A stretch of DNA of 25,404 bases, from contig DATKKU010000049.1 in NCBI GenBank assembly GCA_035542755.1, forward strand, positions 1 through 25,404, written 5' to 3'. This DNA is from RYN-425 sp035542755. GTDB lineage: Bacteria > Patescibacteriota > Saccharimonadia > Saccharimonadales > UBA10212. The position numbers and the translations under genes were made by a program. The notes below the pieces were generated by a model. That model worked only from the letters and a program-made list of their open reading frames with translations. It was not told the DNA's origin and did not search any database. This document shows, piece by piece, positions 7,215-13,806 of the stretch (position 1 is its first letter; every line of letters starts with the position of its first letter).

Positions 7215-9273
7215 ATATCTCCTTCTGGTTTTTTAAGCTGGCACAAAACGGTACCGCTGCTTCCGGTTCGTATCCCATCGCTTCCATCATATCTTTAAAC
7301 GCGGTTCCTTCAATAGTCCGGCAGAAGCGCTGAAGATCTTCACCGGCAATCCGGCCCAAGACATCCGACACAAATGCCAGCTTGGGCGACCGGAAGTCCT
7401 GCAGAGTCTTGATATTGCCGGGGTCTTTCATGATGGGTTTGGGCACGGCTTCTTCATTCAGCCGCGACTGGTCGCTGACCAGCGCCAATAGCTCCGGGCT
7501 GACGGGGAGTTCGGGCAAACCAGCCAGTATTTTGCGCCAATCACCCACACTGGAACGGCCGCTTTTACTAATTTGACCGCAAATCGTGGCCAGAGTTTGG
7601 CGGGCCACCGTAAAGCCTACTTTGCTAAGATTGAGCGGTTTTTTTAGGTCCACCAAACCACTGTCCTGCGCATACTGTGCGGCGGCCTTATCAAACAGCC
7701 GCAGCGATGCTTCAACAGACGCGTAGTTGGGGTTGAGACTGCCACCGTCACCCTCCATAAAGTAGGCATTGTCCAGCATCAGTCTTAGTACGGGCAATAA
7801 GTCTTGGGCGCTAAGCCCGCTGCCCTCCAGCCGTTCTATCAGCCGATCTATTGGCACAGCATTGCCTTTGGTGCCTGACGCTACCTCAAAGTCAACCAGT
7901 ACCCCCGTGCCGGGCACCTGGTCTATCTCTATGCCGTTAGCCGTAAATACCTTCTGGCCATTGACGTCAACAGATTTGGGGCTGTCTACAAACTTCAGGG
8001 CGTATTTAGTGCATAGAGCAGCGGCGATGCCCACCACCGTTAATCGGCCGGCAGACTCTATCACTACCGACTGATCGGTCTTGGTGTTCCCAAGCATGCT
8101 CATGCCGCTATTGCCAAACAGTCTCAAAGCACCCGACAGTCCGAACAGATTATCCGACAAGCTGTCATATAGTTCACCGTTGGATATTGTCTCTATCTGC
8201 GAATCTTCCTGCGACAACTTAGCCAGCAGCTGCCGGTAGTAGTCGTTGTTGGCTTTAAGGCTGAAGTCCAGAGGCAATTGCGGACTGCTGGGCACGCTAT
8301 CTCTCAATCTATAGGCTTCTTCAACTTCCTCAATAGTCGCTTGGCCCGACGAAATCATAGACACTGCCTCTGTTAAGCTGAGGTTTTTCATCTTGGCAAG
8401 AGCCGCCACCATCTGAGCCACCCGGGGCCCGTGGTCGTTTAGCTCTACGATTACTGGCTCGTTGTCGCCGTTGTGGCTGAGTGCTTTTGCCAGCAAAAAG
8501 CCATGCCCAAGGTGCGGACGCTTAGCCGTGGTTATGCCTATAGCCGAAGCTTTTGGCCGCTCACCTACCGTCAAAGTGTTCTGCGGGTTGACCAGCCTTA
8601 GGCGCAGGCCGCCAAGCGAGTAGGTAGTGATGCCGGACGACTCCAGAACTGAGGTAGGCACCACTGTGCCAAGAACAGACGGAGCATCCGACATTTTTCG
8701 GACGTTGCCATAGGGACGCAAATCTATACCTTTATCATAGGCCAGCTTCCATAGCTCATCGGGACTAGCCGCCACCACAAGAGGCAAATCCGTCTCCATG
8801 CGCGGATCTAGCAGACCCTTGACTATGGCAAAATCCAGCATGTGCAGAGCCTTGATAAGCGACATTTCCACCCTTTCGGCGCCGTCATCGCAAATCACAA
8901 AGGCCGTGTCCGAGTCGGTCTCGGTAGCAGCTAAACTACTACCCAACGGGTAACGCCGGGCCGTTTGAAGCTCTGCAAAACGCGGCGGCCTAAAACCCGC
9001 GGCGGCGTCCAGCTGGAAGCCGGTCGGCTGGCCATCAAGGGCCGCACCGACGCTAAGTTGGCCATAGGTTCTGGCCCATTCCGTGGCTTTGTTCGGAGAT
9101 TTTTGCAGACTTTCAAAAGTCCGCTGGTAAATCATGTCTAAATCCAGCGGCAACTCCACCACATCCGTCTGCGCCAACACAAGACGACCGATAAGTCTAG
9201 GTTTGTCGGGACTATAAAAGCGCTCGGCGCTGGCCGGTATGCTTCGTTCTGGTTGTTGCTGTAGTGCTGTCAT
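7201..9273 (-). CDS. unrecognised 690-aa protein with a class I synthetase-like HLGH motif
   Basis: I cannot place this protein in a named family. The ATG at 9273 is preferred over a TTG at 9291 because GGAG sits 7-10 nt upstream of it. Near residues 244-257 it reads SAIGITTAKRPHLGHG, followed by LLAKALSHNG and PVIVELNDHGPRV. This strand, HIGH-like loop, helix, strand pattern is typical of class I aminoacyl-tRNA synthetases and related nucleotidylyltransferases. I see no KMSKS motif after it; an RKMSD lies before it at about 192-196. About 240 residues of unknown sequence precede the motif. The C-terminal half is mostly helical with soluble character. The 3' end overlaps the HIT gene by 14 nt and hisS follows, so a role linked to tRNA or nucleotidyl transfer is plausible but unproven. 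The gene lies directly downstream of an attenuator-like leader. Confidence 0.7.
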   Translation of the reverse strand: MTALQQQPERSIPASAERFYSPDKPRLIGRLVLAQTDVVELPLDLDMIYQRTFESLQKSPNKATEWARTYGQLSVGAALDGQPTGFQLDAAAGFRPPRFAELQTARRYPLGSSLAATETDSDTAFVICDDGAERVEMSLIKALHMLDFAIVKGLLDPRMETDLPLVVAASPDELWKLAYDKGIDLRPYGNVRKMSDAPSVLGTVVPTSVLESSGITTYSLGGLRLRLVNPQNTLTVGERPKASAIGITTAKRPHLGHGFLLAKALSHNGDNEPVIVELNDHGPRVAQMVAALAKMKNLSLTEAVSMISSGQATIEEVEEAYRLRDSVPSSPQLPLDFSLKANNDYYRQLLAKLSQEDSQIETISNGELYDSLSDNLFGLSGALRLFGNSGMSMLGNTKTDQSVVIESAGRLTVVGIAAALCTKYALKFVDSPKSVDVNGQKVFTANGIEIDQVPGTGVLVDFEVASGTKGNAVPIDRLIERLEGSGLSAQDLLPVLRLMLDNAYFMEGDGGSLNPNYASVEASLRLFDKAAAQYAQDSGLVDLKKPLNLSKVGFTVARQTLATICGQISKSGRSSVGDWRKILAGLPELPVSPELLALVSDQSRLNEEAVPKPIMKDPGNIKTLQDFRSPKLAFVSDVLGRIAGEDLQRFCRTIEGTAFKDMMEAMGYEPEAAVPFCASLKNQKEIYATS

Positions 9274-9289
9274 TGTTAAATCTCCAATC

Positions 9290-9322
9290 AAAAAACCCGT
9301 GTTTGTGGTTAAAACACGGGTT
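9290..9322 (-). terminator. intrinsic terminator in the leader of the 690-aa/HIT/hisS operon (attenuator)
   Basis: On the leftward transcript the stem AACCCGTGTTT (9322-9312) pairs perfectly with AAACACGGGTT (9304-9294) over 11 bp with a 7-nt loop. The run of six U ends at 9290. The structure ends about 17 nt before the ATG of the 690-aa gene. It therefore stops transcription between the leader promoter and the operon unless relieved. Confidence 0.85.
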
Positions 9323-9343
9323 CCTGGTGGAAGTTAAAATTAG

Positions 9344-9445
9344 TTACATTTGGTCAAATTGGTGCTTTAGCCACAAATTAGTAGATAGCCCGTGATAGCG
9401 GGCCTCGTGCTTGCGGTACCAATGAGCTAAAGCTAAGTTAACCAT
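9344..9445 (-). CDS. 33-codon leader ORF with four His codons, probable attenuation peptide
   Basis: The ORF runs from ATG at 9445 to TAA at 9344-9346. It begins MVNLALAHWYRKHEARYHGL and ends KHQFDQM, with His at codons 8, 13, 18 and 28 and Trp at 9 and 25. The -10 TATAAA ends 7 nt before the ATG, so the RNA would be leaderless. Within the ORF, GCCCG (9403-9399, codons 15-16) pairs with CGGGC (9392-9388, codons 18-19) as a pause-type hairpin. The CACGGG of the second arm is identical to the 3' arm core of the downstream terminator, so it can instead pair with the terminator 5' arm. hisS is the third gene of the operon. The His codons are dispersed and not in a run, so a His-sensing role is inference. 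It could instead be a small stand-alone protein or chance. Confidence 0.5.
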   Translation of the reverse strand: MVNLALAHWYRKHEARYHGLSTNLWLKHQFDQM

Positions 9446-9452
9446 GACAAAC

Positions 9453-9481
9453 TTTATACCACTTGCACTCAATCAGCGCAA
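9453..9481 (-). promoter_or_regulatory. promoter of the leader/690-aa/HIT/hisS operon
   Basis: Read leftward, -35 TTGCGC (9476-9481), a 17-nt spacer and -10 TATAAA (9453-9458). Transcription should start at or just before the ATG of the 33-codon leader ORF at 9445. About 150 nt of leader precede the terminator. Confidence 0.65.
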
Positions 9482-9517
9482 GGAGTTTAGTCAAAATTAT
9501 CAGACTAACCCTTTAGA

Positions 9518-9925
9518 CTAGGTGTCGGACTGGTTATCTTTATCTCTCCTTTTCTCTAGAGACTCTTTTAGCTCCAGTTCCTCCACTGCTTCGGCTATAG
9601 ATAATATCATCCCAAGGTCCAGCTTTAAGCGGTTATCGGCAGGGTGGGCGTTACCTGAAAACCTGGTAGCCAGTTGTTTGGCTGCCGAGCCACGACCACT
9701 TTTGGGATCCTCGGCTCTAAAAAATAAAGTTATAAACTCGTGGCCACCGACGTTAGTATGTGTTTTTAGAAAAAAATCGTCGGGGCTATGGCCCTGCTTT
9801 TGGGCTTCCGGCAAGTGTTGCCAAGCACTCTGTACCAGCTCAACCGCCGCCGGAAAATCCTTCCACGCCTCATCGGTAAGACCGCCCCCCTCGTCCGAAA
9901 TGCCTGAGCTTGGTGCGGCTTCCAT
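9518..9925 (-). CDS. hypothetical protein (135 aa)
   Basis: I do not recognise this soluble protein. It begins MEAAPSSGISDEGGGLTDEA, is acidic to mixed charge, and contains FFLKTHTNVGGHEFITLFFR as its best-ordered stretch. It ends in a charged helix (EELELKESLEKRRDKDNQSD). It has no signal peptide and no membrane segment. A good promoter (TTAACA-16-TATAAT) lies 11 nt upstream of the ATG at 9925. The opposite strand is also open here, but its product is a serine-rich sequence typical of a shadow frame. It diverges from the membrane protein gene starting at 9978. It lies upstream of the leader promoter, so it is likely a separate transcription unit. Confidence 0.75.
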   Translation of the reverse strand: MEAAPSSGISDEGGGLTDEAWKDFPAAVELVQSAWQHLPEAQKQGHSPDDFFLKTHTNVGGHEFITLFFRAEDPKSGRGSAAKQLATRFSGNAHPADNRLKLDLGMILSIAEAVEELELKESLEKRRDKDNQSDT

Positions 9926-9936
9926 AAACTTGTCCC

Positions 9937-9964
9937 ATTATAAAGCTAAAGCCCGCCATGTTAA
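9937..9964 (-). promoter_or_regulatory. promoter of the 135-aa hypothetical gene
   Basis: Read leftward, -35 TTAACA (9959-9964), a 16-nt spacer and an exact -10 TATAAT (9937-9942), ending 11 nt before the ATG at 9925. It lies in a 52-nt divergent gap. Confidence 0.65.
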
Positions 9965-9977
9965 AATCAGATAGATT

Positions 9978-10715
9978 ATGACAGCCCGAAAACGCACGCG
10001 TCGTGGCTCTCCACTACATATAACTCCGTCTTTTGAGCTATTTGGTCAGAGCAAGCAGCTGGTGATGGACAATCTCTGGGTTTTTGGCCCTCTATACATA
10101 TTGCCGGCCTTGTTTTTAATGAATAGCTGGATAACCAACGCCAATGGTATCCACGGCACGGCCCGCTGGCAGTACGACTTCCAAAATCGCAGCGCCGGCT
10201 GGTACAGCCCAACCTTTCCAAATTATGCCTGGGGTCTATTTTTGGGAATTGGAATTTTTGCCATAGTGCTGCTGGTGGTATCAATTGCCATTCAGATTAT
10301 GCTGGAACAGGCCCAGCTGGAGGTGTCAGAGCAAAAAACACCGCAGTTTGGCAAGCTGTGGGCAACTGTTAAGCAGCTGGGTCTGCGCATGGTCGGCCTC
10401 TATCTGCTAGTTGGTCTTTATATTCTGGTTGGGCTGATTCTATTTATAATCCCGGGTTTGATAATGATTAGGCGCTACTATCTGGCGCCGTATGTTTTGC
10501 TGGACAAAAAATGCGGCATAAAAGAGGCCATGGAGTACAGCGCTGCCATCTCTAAACCGCATCCCGGTGCTGTGTGGGGCGTAATTGGCGTTATGGTACT
10601 AATTGGGCTGATAAGCATTGTGCCGTTTATTGGTGGGCTGATTGCCTTTATCGTCGGTGCTCTTTACTCGGTAGCGCCAGCCCTGCGCTACCAAGAGCTC
10701 AAAAGCATGGCTTAG
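9978..10715 (+). CDS. multi-pass membrane protein (245 aa, DUF975/YciC-like appearance)
   Basis: The protein has a basic N-terminus (MTARKRTRRG) and about five hydrophobic segments. These lie near residues 31-52, 83-108, 135-160 (LYILVGLILFIIPGLIM) and, as a pair, 198-235. A conserved-looking loop, RRYYLAPYVLLDKKCGIKEAMEYS, sits between the last segments. This layout resembles the glycerophosphodiester-phosphodiesterase-like/DUF975 membrane domain proteins, where the same IPG..RY...P.vl.d...g..eAl pattern occurs. The assignment is by memory of that pattern, not by alignment. The phosphatase gene begins only 2 nt after its stop, so they form an operon. The function is unknown. Confidence 0.85.
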   Translation: MTARKRTRRGSPLHITPSFELFGQSKQLVMDNLWVFGPLYILPALFLMNSWITNANGIHGTARWQYDFQNRSAGWYSPTFPNYAWGLFLGIGIFAIVLLVVSIAIQIMLEQAQLEVSEQKTPQFGKLWATVKQLGLRMVGLYLLVGLYILVGLILFIIPGLIMIRRYYLAPYVLLDKKCGIKEAMEYSAAISKPHPGAVWGVIGVMVLIGLISIVPFIGGLIAFIVGALYSVAPALRYQELKSMA

Positions 10716-10717
10716 GA

Positions 10718-11341
10718 ATGCTGGAGATTTATCTATGCCGGCACGGCCAAAGTGTTGCCAATGCGGAGGGCATCCTCGCCGGGCATACGGACTCGCCCTT
10801 AAACGACATTGGGAAAGGTCAGGCCCAAGAACTGGGCCAGCTGGCAAAAAACGCCGGGCTCCGTTTTGACCATATATACTGCTCACCCTTAAGCCGAGCC
10901 AAGGATACCGCCAAAATCATCGCCGAAATTACAAGCTCACGAAGGCCTGAGATTATGGATGATTTAATAGAGCGCGATTTTGGTTTTTTGACCGGCAAGC
11001 CTTACTCCGAAATTGCCAAATCCGGCTCCAAACTTTGGCAAACAGACGACATAGTTTACTTTCTGGACGGTGAAGGCGTAGAGACCTTTCCTGACTGCTT
11101 AAAGCGTGCCAAGAGAGTTCTAGATACTGTTCACAAGAATCATGCTGACGGTAAAGTCTTGCTGGTCGCTCATGGCGACCTAGGCATGATGCTGTTTGCC
11201 GCTTTTCATAGCACGCCTTGGGACGAGGCCCTAAGACACTTTCATTTCGGCAACTCTGAGCTGCTACTCCTCCACGAGGATTCTAAACACAAACCGCACG
11301 TCTTTGAAATTGACCAACGCGGCCTAGTCGAAAAAGCCTAG
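10718..11341 (+). CDS. histidine phosphatase superfamily protein (phosphoglycerate mutase-like)
   Basis: Members use a phosphohistidine intermediate to hydrolyse or transfer phosphate. The ATG at 10718 gives 207 residues, starting MLEIYLCRHGQSVANAEG. The nucleophile is His9 in the RHG motif. The supporting residues are Arg60 in CSPLSRAKDTA, the acid in IERDFGFLTG (about 85) and the second His152 in LVAHGDLG. A longer in-frame extension to 10574 overlaps the upstream membrane gene and is rejected. The spacing of 2 nt from that gene implies translational coupling. The family includes mutases and broad phosphatases such as CobC/GpmB types; the sequence does not decide the substrate. Confidence 0.92.
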   Translation: MLEIYLCRHGQSVANAEGILAGHTDSPLNDIGKGQAQELGQLAKNAGLRFDHIYCSPLSRAKDTAKIIAEITSSRRPEIMDDLIERDFGFLTGKPYSEIAKSGSKLWQTDDIVYFLDGEGVETFPDCLKRAKRVLDTVHKNHADGKVLLVAHGDLGMMLFAAFHSTPWDEALRHFHFGNSELLLLHEDSKHKPHVFEIDQRGLVEKA

Positions 11342-11343
11342 TC

Positions 11344-11420
11344 TGGTGGGAATGATAGGACTTGAGTTATCACGCTCCCGCGCAAGCTGCTAAAACAGCG
11401 TGCAAGGCGGCCAAGCAACG
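11344..11420. repeat. 77-bp repeat copy A carrying a degenerate tRNA-Leu 3' end
   Basis: This segment aligns without gaps to 12136-12212, with 9 differences in 77 positions. Its first 22 bases correspond to the 3' end of the nearby tRNA-Leu, including the CCA, with three changes. The rest (AAGCTGCTAAAACAGCG and GGCGGCCAAGCAA) is not tRNA. Together with copy B it flanks the small secreted protein gene in direct orientation. Confidence 0.7.
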
Positions 11421-11549
11421 TATTTATACAGCAGTATAGTCGCTCGGGCAACTTATGCACTGTTTCTAGCGTACAACTTGTATAGATTGACTAATGACGA
11501 TAATGTTAATCTAGGATAATTTAAAATTTTATGGAGAGGAAACCGTTTT

Positions 11550-11948
11550 ATGAACAAGTCCCTAAGCTATCAACAGAATCTGGGTTATTTAGTAGCCATA
11601 ACCGTCTTGGCTGCCGCTTTTGTTCTTATAGGTATAACAAAAACTGCCGGCGCATCCTGCATGCACACTCCGGTAAATGAAAATGCACCCGTTTTAAGCG
11701 GTGACAATTCCGAAGGCAGTACGTTAACGGTTACATCAGGTGACTGGGCTACCTGCGGCGACCCCTCATTTGAGTACATCTGGAGCCGTGATGATGGCAC
11801 CGTAGTAGCCGATAACTTCTATGATGACGGCACTAGCCAGGATTCCTACACAGTTACTGGCGACGATGCTGGCCACAGCTTTACGGTTGACGTTGTAGCC
11901 TCAACCGATGCAGCCGGCAGCTACGACGCCCTGTCTAACCCACTATAA
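11550..11948 (+). CDS. small secreted protein with one Ig-like domain (132 aa)
   Basis: The N-terminus (MNKSLSYQQNLGYLVAITVL, followed by AAAFVLIGITKTAGA) is a signal peptide with a plausible cleavage after AGA. The mature part, about residues 45-130, shows the pattern of the bacterial Ig-like repeats common on actinobacterial and CPR surfaces. These patterns are GSTLTVTSGDWATCGDPSFEY, then W.RDDGT..., SYTVTGDDAGHSFTVDVVAS and an ending ...AAGSYDA. Usually this domain occurs in tandem; here there is only one. A Shine-Dalgarno GGAGAGG lies about 10 nt upstream of the ATG. A possible promoter is TTGTAT-17-TAATGT around 11478-11506. The gene is bracketed by two direct 77-bp repeats with tRNA-Leu 3'-end sequence, so it may be cargo of a degraded integrated element. 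The role is unknown; surface attachment is possible. Confidence 0.8.
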   Translation: MNKSLSYQQNLGYLVAITVLAAAFVLIGITKTAGASCMHTPVNENAPVLSGDNSEGSTLTVTSGDWATCGDPSFEYIWSRDDGTVVADNFYDDGTSQDSYTVTGDDAGHSFTVDVVASTDAAGSYDALSNPL

Positions 11949-12100
11949 CCGTATACGACGAGCGGGAATGAGCCGAGGGATGATGGGACAAGCACTCGCT
12001 GTGCTCGTTATTGCCGCTCCTTGGTTACTAGAAGCTAGCTTCTGCGTGACTACGTCGCTCTCTCTGCGAAGGTTCAAGTCCAACTCAACTGTAGGCCAAG

Positions 12101-12132
12101 AAAAAAGCCAGTCCGCAAGGGACTGACATTTT
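12101..12132 (-). terminator. rho-independent terminator, usable in both directions
   Basis: A hairpin GTCAGTCC / GGACTGGC (12127-12107 read leftward) is followed by TTTTTT (12106-12101). On the + strand the same hairpin is followed by ACATTTTTC. Read leftward it would end the transcript that carries the tRNA-Leu and repeat copy B. Confidence 0.75.
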
Positions 12133-12135
12133 TCT

Positions 12136-12212
12136 TGGTGGGGACGAAAGGACTTGAGTTATCATGCGCCTGCGCAAGCTGCTAAAGCAGCGCGCAAGGC
12201 GGCCAAGCAATG
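12136..12212. repeat. 77-bp repeat copy B carrying an exact 22-nt tRNA-Leu 3' end
   Basis: The first 22 bases (12136-12157) equal the last 22 bases of the tRNA-Leu gene at 12277-12298, CCA included. The remainder matches copy A (11344-11420). Read on the - strand it cannot fold as a tRNA, because the T-stem partner and the D-arm are missing. It is therefore a tRNA-end duplicate and not a second tRNA. Confidence 0.75.
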
Positions 12213-12276
12213 AAAACATGAACATCCCCCGGCTGTTCATGCCTATCACGTCTTGCTTATTTCTTCATCCAAAATT

Positions 12277-12361
12277 TGGTGGGGACGAAAGGACTTGAAC
12301 CTTCACGAGTTGCCTCACTAGCTCCTAAGGCTAGCGTGTCTACCAATTCCACCACGTCCCC
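12277..12361 (-). tRNA. tRNA-Leu (anticodon UAG)
   Basis: Read leftward from 12361, the acceptor GGGGACG pairs with CGTCCCC, followed by discriminator A and an encoded CCA. The D-arm contains TGGTGGAATTGGTAGACA. The anticodon stem CTAGC/GCTAG encloses the loop CTTAGGA with anticodon TAG. A long variable arm (TGAGGCAACTCG) marks a class II tRNA, and the T-arm is GAAGGTTCAAGTCCTTT. The length of 85 nt including CCA is right for tRNA-Leu. A TAAAAT lies about 6 nt upstream of the 5' end; no clear -35 is visible. Confidence 0.95.
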
Positions 12362-12662
12362 AACAAATTTTAAAGGAAGAATGACGAGAAGCTGAAGCTT
12401 ATGAGCGATTAGCCGAGTAAGCGAAAGCTGACAGTCCATTCTGACGCGCTCCTAAGGCTAGCGTGTCTACCAATTCCACCACGTCCCCTCGTCAGAATTG
12501 AGGTGCCAGCTTCCGTAAATCACTTTTTAGCAATTTACATCCAGCCTCAGCTCGCTTCCTCCTCTCAATTTTTCAAAATTTACTATTCGCGGAATCTCAA
12601 AAAATTGTAAAAACAGTAGCAGAAACAGGTGTATTTTACCTAATTGTGCCAAGAATGGCTAT
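12362..12662. other. 300-nt noncoding stretch upstream of tRNA-Leu
   Basis: No gene is visible. It contains the 41-nt copy of the tRNA-Leu 5' half at 12448-12488 bounded by a 9-bp inverted repeat. The rest is AT-rich sequence (12500-12650) without recognisable structure. It ends at the stop codon of the hypothetical gene at 12663. Confidence 0.5.
12438..12498 (-). repeat. exact 41-nt copy of the tRNA-Leu 5' half inside a 9-bp inverted repeat
   Basis: 12448-12488 is identical to 12321-12361, which is the tRNA-Leu from its first base to just past the anticodon loop. ATTCTGACG (12438-12446) and CGTCAGAAT (12490-12498) flank it as a perfect inverted repeat. The copy lacks the 3' half and cannot make a tRNA on its own. 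The sequence directly shows the duplication; whether it is transcribed is unknown. Confidence 0.85.
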
Positions 12663-13190
12663 TTAGTCTTGCTCGCTAGGGTTATAAACAACTCTTAGAG
12701 TATGTTTTACCACATTGCGAGCCGGGATAAGTAATCGTCCGGGAATTGCTTGTGGGTTCTGCATGTTGGCTCCGCGCGCGGCATTTAGCGTGCCGGCAAG
12801 TTCTTCCGGCACGTCCATGGTAACCGCACTAAGCGGCGTCGCAAAACCTTCTTCAATTGGATGGGTAGAGTGGTGTCCTTGCGATAGTCCAGACGGCTTG
12901 GGGCGGTGTAGGATAACACCCCCTAAACTCATCAGAACACGCCTATCACTATCGCTTTCATAGACCTCAAACTCCGTCTCGTAGCCAACTTCTAGAACCC
13001 TTACTACGCTAGCGGCTATAAGCCAAGAGTCGTGTAGTTTAGAGGTAAACCTATTTTTATCATTAGAAAAATCGCCGTATTGATTGTGCTTATTAGCCCA
13101 CACACCATACTCAATGACTAGACCGGGAACAAATTGAGAAGATTCTATAAAAGGGAGGCTTGCGGGAGCTTCGGCATATGCATGGGCCAT
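12663..13190 (-). CDS. hypothetical protein (175 aa)
   Basis: I do not recognise this protein. It starts MAHAYAEAPASLPFIESSQF and contains LVIEYGVWANKHNQYGDFSN, a hydrophobic strand region (DSWLIAASVVRVLEVGYETE) and FEVYESDSDRRVLMSLGGVI. It ends in LLIPARNVVKHTLRVVYN. There is no signal peptide, membrane segment or known catalytic motif. The composition suggests a compact soluble alpha/beta protein. An exact TATAAT lies only 4 nt upstream of the ATG (13195-13200), closer than usual for a productive start at this codon. It may instead be expressed with rsmD, whose stop is 51 nt upstream in the same direction. Confidence 0.7.
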   Translation of the reverse strand: MAHAYAEAPASLPFIESSQFVPGLVIEYGVWANKHNQYGDFSNDKNRFTSKLHDSWLIAASVVRVLEVGYETEFEVYESDSDRRVLMSLGGVILHRPKPSGLSQGHHSTHPIEEGFATPLSAVTMDVPEELAGTLNAARGANMQNPQAIPGRLLIPARNVVKHTLRVVYNPSEQD

Positions 13191-13241
13191 TAAAATTATA
13201 TTTTAGCGAGACTAGTCACAAAAGGCCAGCTAAACCGACAA

Positions 13242-13781
13242 TCATTTGCCGCTTTTTCGATAAAAGGCTAGTTGGGCGTCGCCGTAGTTTTTTTGTTCTA
13301 CAAGCCGGTAGCCTTCAAATTTTGGCGCCATTGCTTTTCCGGGACAGGATAACACCGCTAAGCCGCTCTTCTTAACATGATGATTCATGGTTTTTTGCAA
13401 AATCTTTGGTTGAATTTCGTCGTAGGGCGGGTCAAGCAGAACGATATCGAAGAATTTTCCGGGATTATGCAGACTCCAACCGCCAATACTTGAGCGAACT
13501 ACGTGAACTTGAACTCCTATATCCAGCTCTTCTACGCTACGCTTAATCGCTATAAAAGCGGCCCGATCTTTTTCTATGGCAGTAACAGATTTAGCGCCAC
13601 GACTGACAGCTTCAAAGCTAAGCGCACCAGTACCGGCAAAAGCATCCAAAAACGTCAATCCAGAGACATCTCCCAGGATGTTAAAAAGCGCACCGCGCAT
13701 CTTTTCACTCATTGGATGGGTATGATGGCCATGCGGCTCGTGGAATACCCGCCCTTTTAAATGCCCCGCTATGATTCTCAT
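13242..13781 (-). CDS. rsmD: RsmD-type 16S rRNA (guanine-N2) methyltransferase
   Basis: RsmD methylates G966 of 16S rRNA (E. coli numbering) in the assembling small subunit. The 179-residue protein has the family opening MRIIAGHLKGR. It then shows HPMSEKMRGALFNIL (23-37), motif I FLDAFAGTGALSFEAVSRGA (44-63) with SAM-binding FAGTGALS, TAIEKD, and the catalytic DPPYDE in IVLLDPPYD. Length and order match the family. It starts 26 nt after the stop of the upstream 263-aa hypothetical gene, so they are probably one operon. The specific target is inferred from family membership. Confidence 0.92.
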   Translation of the reverse strand: MRIIAGHLKGRVFHEPHGHHTHPMSEKMRGALFNILGDVSGLTFLDAFAGTGALSFEAVSRGAKSVTAIEKDRAAFIAIKRSVEELDIGVQVHVVRSSIGGWSLHNPGKFFDIVLLDPPYDEIQPKILQKTMNHHVKKSGLAVLSCPGKAMAPKFEGYRLVEQKNYGDAQLAFYRKSGK

Positions 13782-13806
13782 GCTTTTATTGCTGACCGCT
13801 TATTAC

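Larger units (their letters stand above)
11949..12276. other. gene-poor stretch with tRNA remnants and a terminator
   Basis: I see no credible coding sequence here. The stretch contains 14 nt identical to the tRNA-Leu T-arm (GAAGGTTCAAGTCC, 12068-12081) but on the opposite strand and without its pairing partner. It also holds the bidirectional terminator at 12101-12132, repeat copy B (12136-12212) and a 21-nt region with a short hairpin (ATGAACA...TGTTCAT, 12219-12240). Confidence 0.5.

Noticed and set aside
9290..9445. A T-box riboswitch upstream of the synthetase-like gene
   Set aside because: The GGGTGGNACCGCG-type antiterminator core and a recognisable Stem I are absent. The region is better explained by a short ORF with a pause hairpin and terminator.
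9522..9974. 150-codon open frame on the + strand
   Set aside because: It is antisense to the 135-aa gene, Ser-rich as shadow frames often are, and lacks a promoter, while the - strand gene has TTAACA-16-TATAAT.
12136..12229. A second tRNA on the - strand ending in the same CCA
   Set aside because: The acceptor could pair (GGGGATG/CGTCCCC), but the T-stem and D-arm cannot form and the 77-bp copy at 11344 shares the same non-tRNA sequence.
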